Of a stretch of 64,000 bases of DNA, positions 58,419-64,000 are shown piece by piece. Every line of letters starts with the position of its first letter. Position 1 is the stretch's first letter. This DNA comes from Micromonospora sp. WMMD980 (lineage in GTDB: Bacteria > Actinomycetota > Actinomycetes > Mycobacteriales > Micromonosporaceae), in assembly GCF_029626035.1 (NCBI RefSeq), contig NZ_JARUBE010000003.1, forward strand, positions 186,001-250,000, written 5' to 3'. The notes under the pieces are model-generated. The model made no database searches. It saw nothing but the letters and a program-made list of their open reading frames with translations, and was not told the DNA's origin. A program made the translations under genes and the position numbers.

Positions 58419-59222
58419 GTGGAGATGTCGTCCATGCTGGAGCACTTCGCGGAGGAGCTGCGGCTGGCCCGCGCCGCCGGCGGCATGTCACAGACCGCGC
58501 TGGCCGAGGCGCTGACCTACTCGGGCGCGCTGGTGGCCAAGGTGGAGACCTGCGAGCGCCGCCCGAGCCTGGACTTCGCCCGCCGTTGCGACGCGGTGTT
58601 CGGCGCCGACGGGCGCTTCGAGCGCATCCAGCGGCGGATCGGCCGGGAGACCATGGTGCCGTGGTTCCGTGACTGGCCCGGCATCGAGGCGGAGGCCACC
58701 GCGCTGCGCTGGTTCGAGCCGATCTGCGTGCCGGGCCTGCTCCAGACCGAGGGCTACGCCCGCGCGCTGCTCCGCGGCGGCCGGCTGTTCGCGCCGGACG
58801 AGGTGGAGCAGCAGGTGGCGACCCGGCTGGACCGCCAACCGGTGCTGACCCGGGAGCGGCCCCCGCTGCTCACGTTCGTCGTCGACGAGCACGTGCTGCG
58901 CCGGCGCGTGGGCGGGCCGGAGGTCATGCGCGAGCAGGTGCGTCACCTGGTGAAGACCGGCACGTCGCTGCCCCGGGTGCGGATCCACGTTGTGCCGCTC
59001 GCCGTCGGTGCCTACCCTGGCGTCAGCGGCCCGTTCGTGATCGCCACGCCGCCGCACGGCGAGGACGTGGTCTACCAGGAGGGCCAGCTCCACGCGCAGG
59101 TGATCGACCGCGCCGACCACGTGCGGCAGATGGTCGAGGTGTGGGAGTCGATCCGCGGTGAGGCACTGTCGCACCAGCAGTCGCTGGAACTCATGACGGA
59201 GGTGGCGGAGACATGGACATGA
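58419..59222 (+). CDS. XRE regulator with DUF5753 domain
   Basis: 267 residues: helix-turn-helix LRLARAAGGMSQTALAEALTYSGALVAKVETCERRPSLDFARRCDAVF near the N terminus, then a DUF5753 domain (MVPWFRDWPGIEAEATALRWFEPICVPGLLQTEGYARALL ... VEVWESIRGEALSHQQSLELM). Start GTG 58419 has GGAGG at 58408-58412; an upstream extension to 58215 lacks support. Pairs with the overlapping DUF397 gene; such pairs (WhiJ-like) regulate development or act as toxin-antitoxin-like modules in Streptomyces. Confidence 0.93.
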   Translation: MEMSSMLEHFAEELRLARAAGGMSQTALAEALTYSGALVAKVETCERRPSLDFARRCDAVFGADGRFERIQRRIGRETMVPWFRDWPGIEAEATALRWFEPICVPGLLQTEGYARALLRGGRLFAPDEVEQQVATRLDRQPVLTRERPPLLTFVVDEHVLRRRVGGPEVMREQVRHLVKTGTSLPRVRIHVVPLAVGAYPGVSGPFVIATPPHGEDVVYQEGQLHAQVIDRADHVRQMVEVWESIRGEALSHQQSLELMTEVAETWT

Positions 59223-59401
59223 GCAATGCCCGCTGGCGCAAGAGCAGCCGCAGCAACGCCCAGGGTGGAGCCTGCGTGGAGGTGGCGGGCGACCTGCCCG
59301 GAGTGGTCGCCGTGCGCGACTCCAAGGACCCGGCCGGCCCGGTGCTGGCCTTCAATCCCGACGCCTGGCGCGCGTTCGTCACCGGGGTCGCCCCGCGCTG
59401 A
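59213..59401 (+). CDS. DUF397-domain protein
   Basis: 62 residues with the signature ARWRKSSRSNAQGGACVEVA...VAVRDSKDPAGPVLAF. Its ATG lies 10 bases before the end of the XRE gene (ATG 59219 gives an ATGA overlap). DUF397 proteins bind or antagonise their XRE partner in known examples. Confidence 0.95.
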   Translation: MDMSNARWRKSSRSNAQGGACVEVAGDLPGVVAVRDSKDPAGPVLAFNPDAWRAFVTGVAPR

Positions 59402-59500
59402 CCGGAGCCGCTCGGCCGAGGAAGCGGCCCGCCACCTCGGCGGGCCGGCGCGGATCACGCTCGCGCCTGTCGTACCCGGGGAGTAGGACTGTCGACGGGG

Positions 59501-60292
59501 GTGGTGCGGGTGACGACCGTTCGGGCCGTGGCGCGGGTGCCGGCGACGGCGGTGCTGGCGCACTACCTGGTCGGCTACCGCCGCACCTGGCGGGCGGGCG
59601 TCTTCTCGTCGTTCCTGCTGCCGGTGCTGACCGTGGTCGGGTTCGGCTTCGGCGTCGGGGCCTATGTCGACCAGGGCGTCGACGGCGTGCGCTACCTGTG
59701 GTGGCTGGTGCCCGGCCTGATCGCCTCGACCGCCTTCCAGGTCGCCGTCGCCGAGTCGACCTGGCCGGTGCACAGCAACTTCAAGTGGATCCGCACCTAC
59801 CACGCCCAGGTGGCCGCGCCGCTGCGCACCGACGACATCGTGGCCGGTCACCTGGCCTTCGTGCTGTTCCGGGTGGTCACCAGCGCGGTGGCGTTCCTGC
59901 TGGTGACCGCCGCGTTCGGGGCGCTGCGGTCGCCCTGGGCGGTGGCGGTGGCGCCGATCGCCCTGCTGCTCGGCCTGGCGGTCGCCGCGCCGGTCTTCGC
60001 GTTCAGCGCGCGGGTGCCCAGCGACAGCTACCTCGCCCTGCTGTTCCGGTTCGCGGTGATCCCGATGACGCTCTTCTCCGGGGTGTTCTTCCCGGTCGAG
60101 TCGATGCCGGCCGGGCTGCGTCCGGTCGCCTGGGCGGCCCCGCTCTGGCACGGCGTCGATCTGTGCCGGGCCGCCACCCTGGGCGTCGAGCCGCGATGGT
60201 CGGTCACCGGTCACGTGCTCTACCTGGTCGCCTGGGCCGGCGTCGGCTGGTGGCTGGCGTTACGGGCGTTCCGTCGTCAACTCGTCGTCTAG
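59501..60292 (+). CDS. ABC-2 type exporter permease 1
   Basis: 263 residues, six helices: VFSSFLLPVLTVVGFGFGVGAYV, YLWWLVPGLIASTAFQVAV, and a LFSGVFFPVESMPAGLRPVAWAAPLWHGVDLCRAATLG segment characteristic of ABC-2 membrane subunits. GTG 59501. Followed 12 bp later by permease 2; the matching ATPase is probably 56961. Confidence 0.9.
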   Translation: MVRVTTVRAVARVPATAVLAHYLVGYRRTWRAGVFSSFLLPVLTVVGFGFGVGAYVDQGVDGVRYLWWLVPGLIASTAFQVAVAESTWPVHSNFKWIRTYHAQVAAPLRTDDIVAGHLAFVLFRVVTSAVAFLLVTAAFGALRSPWAVAVAPIALLLGLAVAAPVFAFSARVPSDSYLALLFRFAVIPMTLFSGVFFPVESMPAGLRPVAWAAPLWHGVDLCRAATLGVEPRWSVTGHVLYLVAWAGVGWWLALRAFRRQLVV

Positions 60293-60304
60293 GGAAGGGG
60301 TGTC

Positions 60305-61111
60305 GTGGTCGCTCTCCTCCTGCCCCGGCTGGCCGGCGTCACCGGGGCGCGGCGCTCGGCGGCGGTGGCCGAACGCAACCTCACCGCGCTGCGCAGCGCC
60401 TACTGGCTGGTGCTGGTCTCCGGCTTCGTGGAGCCGGTGCTCTACCTGCTGTCGATCGGCATCGGGGTCGGCGCGCTGGTCGGCGACCTGACGCTGCCCG
60501 GCGGCCGGGTGGTGTCCTACGCGGCGTTCGTCGCCCCGGCCATGCTCGCCTCGTCGGCGATGAGCGGCGCGCTGTCCGAGACCACGTTCAACTTCTTCGG
60601 CAAGATGAAATACATGAAGCTGTACGACGGGGTGATCGCGACCCCGGTACGGCCGTTCGAGATCGCGCTGGGCGAGTTGGGCTGGGCGATGGCCCGTGGG
60701 TCGCTCTACTCCGCCGCGTTCCTGCTGATCATGGTGACGCTGGGCCTGACCACCGCGGCCCGGGCGCTCGTCGCGTTCCCGGCGGCGGTGCTCGTCGGGT
60801 TCGCGTTCGGCGCGCTCGGCATGACCGTCGCCACGCTGCTGCGGAGCTGGCAGGATTTCGACCTGATGGGCTCGGCCCAGTTCACGCTCTTCCTCTTCTC
60901 CGGCACCTTCGTGCCCGCCGAGGCCTACCCGGCGGTGCTGCGCTGGCTCGTCGAGCTGACCCCGCTCTACCGCTCGGTGCACCTGATCCGGGGCGTCTGC
61001 GTAGGCGGGTCCGGCTGGTCCTGGCTGCTTGATGTGGCCTACCTGGTGGCGCTCACCGGCGTGATGCTGGCGCTGGCGTCCCGGCGGATGGCCAGGTTGC
61101 TTTACCCCTAG
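60305..61111 (+). CDS. ABC-2 type exporter permease 2
   Basis: 268 residues, six helices; VVSYAAFVAPAMLASSAMSGALSETTFNFFGKMKYMKLYDGVIATPVRPFEIALGEL and FLFSGTFVPAEAYPAVLRWLVELTPLYRSVHLIRG mark the ABC-2/NodJ type. Paralogue of permease 1, probably forming a heterodimer with it. Confidence 0.9.
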   Translation: MVALLLPRLAGVTGARRSAAVAERNLTALRSAYWLVLVSGFVEPVLYLLSIGIGVGALVGDLTLPGGRVVSYAAFVAPAMLASSAMSGALSETTFNFFGKMKYMKLYDGVIATPVRPFEIALGELGWAMARGSLYSAAFLLIMVTLGLTTAARALVAFPAAVLVGFAFGALGMTVATLLRSWQDFDLMGSAQFTLFLFSGTFVPAEAYPAVLRWLVELTPLYRSVHLIRGVCVGGSGWSWLLDVAYLVALTGVMLALASRRMARLLYP

Positions 61112-61176
61112 CGGGGTTACCCGGCCCGGCCTCGGGGCAAGTCTTGCAGTGACGACACGACGACGAGGGAGGTGCG

Positions 61177-62193
61177 ATGGCCGGCGACGAGTCTCCCGTC
61201 CGGGACGAGCACGACCGCACCGAGCCGGTGGGGCCGGACGACGGGCCGGACAGCCCGACCGAGCTGCCGGGTCCGGGCTGGGTGGCCACGCTGAAGCGGA
61301 CCGTCCGGGAGTTCCAGGACGACAGCCTGACCGACTGGGCCGCCGCGCTCACCTACTACGGGGTGCTCTCCATCTTCCCGGGTGTCCTGGTGCTGATCTC
61401 CCTGCTCGGGCTGCTCGGCGAGCGGGCCACCAACGGGGTGCGGGACACGGTCAACCAGGTGGTGCCCGAGGACAACATCCAGAAGATCATCGAGAGCGCG
61501 ATCACCCAGGCCAGCGACGCCGGGGGGTTGGCGAGCATCGCTGCGGTGATCGGTCTGGTCGCCGCGTTCTGGTCGGCGTCCGGCTATATCGCCGCGTTCA
61601 TGCGCGCCTCGAACAGCATCTACGACGTGCCGGAGGGGCGGCCGATCTGGAAGACGCTGCCGATCCGGCTCGGCGTGACCGCGGTGATCGGCGTGCTGCT
61701 GCTGATCAGCGCCGTGATCGTGGTGTTCACCGGCGGGCTGGCCGAGCAGGCCGGCAACGCGATCGGGCTCGGCTCGACGGCGGTCACGGTGTGGAACATC
61801 GCCAAGTGGCCGGTGCTGCTGGTGATCGTCAGCCTGATGTTCGCGATTCTCTACTGGGCCTCGCCCAACGCCAAGCACGGCGGCTTCCGCTGGGTCAGCC
61901 CGGGCGGCGTGCTCGCGGTGGTGCTCTGGCTGGTGGTGTCCGGCCTGTTCGCGCTCTACGTCAGCAACTTCGGGTCCTACAACAAGACCTACGGCGCGGT
62001 GGCCGGCGTGATCATTTTCCTGGTCTGGCTCTGGCTGAGCAACATCGCCATCCTGCTCGGCGCGGAGTTCGACGCTGAGTTGGAGCGCAGTCGGGCGATC
62101 GCCGCCGGGCTCCCCGAGGACAAGGAGCCCTACGTCGAGCTGCGCGACGACCGCAAGCTGCGCAAGAAGCGCAACGTACCCAGCCCTCGCTGA
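61177..62193 (+). CDS. YihY/BrkB-family inner membrane protein
   Basis: 338 residues: acidic, Pro-rich N terminus, then DSLTDWAAALTYYGVLSIFPGVLVLISLLGLLG and five further helices with KHGGFRWVSPGGVLAVVLWLVVSGLFALYVSNFGSYNKTYGAVAGVIIFLVWLWLSNIAILLGAEFDAELERSRA, the family hallmark. Often called virulence factor BrkB or RNase BN by mistake; role is unknown, possibly transport. A terminator follows. Confidence 0.92.
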   Translation: MAGDESPVRDEHDRTEPVGPDDGPDSPTELPGPGWVATLKRTVREFQDDSLTDWAAALTYYGVLSIFPGVLVLISLLGLLGERATNGVRDTVNQVVPEDNIQKIIESAITQASDAGGLASIAAVIGLVAAFWSASGYIAAFMRASNSIYDVPEGRPIWKTLPIRLGVTAVIGVLLLISAVIVVFTGGLAEQAGNAIGLGSTAVTVWNIAKWPVLLVIVSLMFAILYWASPNAKHGGFRWVSPGGVLAVVLWLVVSGLFALYVSNFGSYNKTYGAVAGVIIFLVWLWLSNIAILLGAEFDAELERSRAIAAGLPEDKEPYVELRDDRKLRKKRNVPSPR

Positions 62194-62200
62194 CCCGACC

Positions 62201-62238
62201 CGCGCCGCCCCGTCCGGAAACCCGGGCAGGGCGGCGCG
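62201..62238 (+). terminator. Terminator after the YihY-family gene
   Basis: CGCGCCGCCC / GGGCGGCGCG, 10-bp stem with 18-base loop, followed by TTTTC. Confidence 0.85.
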
Positions 62239-62258
62239 TTTTCATGATCCGGGACCTG

Positions 62259-62280
62259 CTTTTGTTCGTATGGACAAAAG
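62259..62280. promoter_or_regulatory. Candidate operator upstream of the ROK regulator
   Basis: CTTTTGT-tcgtatgg-ACAAAAG: 7-bp arms, 8-bp spacer, AT-rich in GC-rich surroundings, 116 bases before the ROK start. AT-rich inverted repeats of this size are typical sugar-regulon operators. Confidence 0.5.
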
Positions 62281-62396
62281 TTTCCATCAGATGTGCCGAA
62301 GCTATGGACACGTGACCCGGAAGGCTCCTACTGTGTCGGACACGACACATCGCCATTGCGTCGATGTGAACGACTTCGATGCGGAGGTGACTGCCG

Positions 62397-63575
62397 GTGC
62401 GGACGGTCGACCCCCTGCACGTGCGGCTCCTGCGGCTGCTCCGGGACGAGGGCGCGGTCTCCCGCGCCGAGCTGGGTGACCGGCTCCAGATGCCCCGTCC
62501 CCGGCTGCTCGCCGAGCTGGAGCGCCTGGTCGCGCTCGGCTACGTGGCCGAGGCCGGGCTGGCCGCCTCCCGAGGCGGGCGCCGCTCCACCCTGGTCGAG
62601 TTGAGCCCGCACCTGCGCTTCGCCTCGGTGGACCTGGGCGCCAGCTCGATAGACGTCGAGGTGGTCGACGGCCGCCTGGAGCCGGTGACCGCCTACACCG
62701 AACCGGCCGACATCCGCTCCGGCCCCAAGGTGACCCTGCAACGGGTCAACGACCTGCTGCACAAGGCCAAGGTCGACGGCGCGTACGAGCGGCTCGACGC
62801 GGTCGGCATCGGCGTCCCCGGCCCGGTGAGCTTCCGTGACGGGGTGCCGGTCTCCCCGCCGATCATGCCGGGGTGGGACCGCTTCCCGGTCCGCGAGCTG
62901 CTGACCCGCGAGCACGGCTGCCCGGCCGTGGTCGACAACGACGTCAACATCATGGCGATCGGCGAGCGGCACGGCGGCGTCGCCCACTCGGTCGACGACT
63001 TCCTGTTCATCAAGATCGGCACCGGCATCGGCTGCGGCATCTACCTGCACGGCGAGGTCTACCGGGGCACCGACGGCTGCGCCGGCGACATCGGCCACAT
63101 CCAGGTCGACCCGAACGGTCCGATGTGCTCCTGCGGCAACGTCGGTTGCCTGGAGGCGGTGTTCAGCGGCGCGGCGCTGGCCCGGGAGGCGACCGCCGCC
63201 GCGCGCGCCGAGGTGTCGCCGGCCCTGGTCGAGCGGCTCGCCGCCCGGGGCGCGGTCACCGCGCTGGACGTGGCGCAGGGCGCGATCGAGGGGGACGTCA
63301 CCTGCATCCAACTCATCCGCGACGGCGGCCGGCGGGTCGGCAGCGTCCTGGCCGGGCTGGTCAGCTTCACCAACCCGTCGATGATCGTGATCGGCGGCGG
63401 CCTGGCCCAGCTCGGCCACATCCTGCTCGCCGAGATCCGCAGCGTGGTCTACCGCCGCTCGCTGCCGCTGGCCACCGGCAACCTGCCGGTCGTCCTCTCC
63501 GAGCTGGGCCCACGCGCCGGCGTCGCCGGCGCGGCGGTGCTGGCCAGCGACGTCGCGTTCGGGGAAGCCGCATGA
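62397..63575 (+). CDS. ROK-family transcriptional regulator
   Basis: 392 residues: winged-helix LHVRLLRLLRDEGAVSRAELGDRLQMPRPRLLAELERLVALGYV, then a ROK sugar-kinase-like domain with FASVDLGASSIDVEVVDG, GIGVPGPVSF, VDNDVNIMAIGE, and the ROK zinc motif GHIQVDPNGPMCSCGNVGCLEAV. Likely controls the sugar ABC transporter starting at its stop (ATGA). GTG 62397 with GGAGGTG upstream. Confidence 0.92.
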   Translation: MRTVDPLHVRLLRLLRDEGAVSRAELGDRLQMPRPRLLAELERLVALGYVAEAGLAASRGGRRSTLVELSPHLRFASVDLGASSIDVEVVDGRLEPVTAYTEPADIRSGPKVTLQRVNDLLHKAKVDGAYERLDAVGIGVPGPVSFRDGVPVSPPIMPGWDRFPVRELLTREHGCPAVVDNDVNIMAIGERHGGVAHSVDDFLFIKIGTGIGCGIYLHGEVYRGTDGCAGDIGHIQVDPNGPMCSCGNVGCLEAVFSGAALAREATAAARAEVSPALVERLAARGAVTALDVAQGAIEGDVTCIQLIRDGGRRVGSVLAGLVSFTNPSMIVIGGGLAQLGHILLAEIRSVVYRRSLPLATGNLPVVLSELGPRAGVAGAAVLASDVAFGEAA

Positions 63576-64000
63576 CCGAACGCACCGAGCGCAGCGAGGG
63601 CCGTGAGGGCATGCCCGGTCGGCACAGCATGAAGGGGGTGGAGGTGACCGGGAAGGAAACGCCCGCCGTCGCGGGCGAGGTGGTGCTGCGCCTCACCGAC
63701 GTGGTGAAGACGTTCCCCGGCGTACGCGCGCTGGACGGCGTGCAGCTTGAGGTGCGGGCCGGCGAGGTGCACTGCCTGCTCGGGCAGAACGGTGCCGGCA
63801 AGTCCACCCTGATCAAGGTGCTCGCCGGGGTGCACCGGCCGGATTCCGGCGAGGTGGTGTGGCGGGGCGAGCCGGCCGCGTTCGCCGACCCGCAGGCCGC
63901 CATGCGCGCCGGCATCGCCACCATCTACCAGGAACTCGACCTGGTCGACGACCTGTCGGTGGCGGAGAACGCGCTCCTCGGCCACGAGCCGCGCCGGCTC
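63572..64000 (+). CDS. Sugar ABC transporter ATPase (RbsA/XylG-like), 5' part
   Basis: Truncated by the window edge after 143 codons. Seen: LTDVVKTFPGVRALDGVQLEVRAGEVHCLLGQNGAGKSTLIKVLAGVHRPDSGEV and AGIATIYQELDLVDDLSVAENALLG, the first ABC domain of a ribose/xylose-type ATPase. Start uncertain: ATG 63572 overlaps the ROK stop, but ATG 63611 or GTG 63644 (after GGGGGTGGA) are possible; the sequence before 63644 is low-complexity (TERTERSEGREG). Confidence 0.88.
   Translation, partial: MTERTERSEGREGMPGRHSMKGVEVTGKETPAVAGEVVLRLTDVVKTFPGVRALDGVQLEVRAGEVHCLLGQNGAGKSTLIKVLAGVHRPDSGEVVWRGEPAAFADPQAAMRAGIATIYQELDLVDDLSVAENALLGHEPRRL

Noticed and set aside
61177..62193. RNase BN label for the YihY protein
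   Set aside because: The family is an integral membrane protein; the nuclease name was a historical error.

Overview
The window is a GC-rich actinobacterial chromosome segment. GTG starts, ATGA/GTGA/TGATG overlaps, XRE-DUF397 pairs, conservon-type signalling genes and dispersed GGGGCCCC repeats point to Micromonosporaceae, probably Micromonospora or a close relative (inference from gene content and codon use). Gene order from dnaJ through rsmE, phoH, ybeY, a CBS/DUF21 protein, a deaminase-like protein, era, recO and uppS, and later smtB/zur, glyS, dgt and dnaG, follows the core order I know from Mycobacterium tuberculosis Rv2373c to Rv2343c, with many insertions. Nothing looks like a prophage, insertion sequence, CRISPR array, rRNA or tRNA.

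Region by region. 1-14.8 kb: housekeeping block (chaperone, RNA modification and maturation, ribosome biogenesis, repair, undecaprenyl diphosphate synthesis). Here phoH carries a 357-residue intein with the features of a class 3 intein. 14.8-20.7 kb: gnd, a UPF0045 thiamine-binding-type protein and a ykoEDC thiamine-precursor ECF importer under a TPP riboswitch. 20.7-25.8 kb: hydrolase, SIS protein, FadE10-like acyl-CoA dehydrogenase and small membrane proteins. 25.8-29.2 kb: a compact zinc operon znuA-znuC-znuB-smtB-zur with a palindrome in front of znuA. 29.2-34.3 kb: small membrane/secreted proteins, glyS, a DUF559 protein and dusB, with three GGGGCCCC repeat islands. 34.3-43.7 kb: C39-like secreted peptidase, XRE regulator, beta-N-acetylhexosaminidase, pyruvate phosphate dikinase, dgt and a siderophore-interacting protein. 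43.8-45.2 kb: a betaine/choline transporter gene broken by a frameshift and a 3' deletion. 45.3-47.7 kb: dnaG and a partner.

The most notable accessory parts are: (i) 47.9-49.6 kb, a rifamycin monooxygenase (rox-like) gene with a candidate rifamycin-associated element (RAE) in its leader; (ii) 49.6-56.7 kb, a largely translationally coupled operon joining a TAXI-type TRAP permease and two TAXI solute receptors to a conservon-type sensor kinase and roadblock protein, without the usual DUF742 and GTPase partners; (iii) 56.9-61.1 kb, an ABC-2 exporter whose ATPase is split from its two permeases by an XRE-DUF397 module. The window ends in a ROK regulator overlapping a sugar-type ABC ATPase.

Coordinates of start codons were chosen from Shine-Dalgarno sequences, overlaps and leaderless promoter patterns (TANNNT 6-7 nt before the start). 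All family assignments come from reading motifs and from memory; no database search was run.
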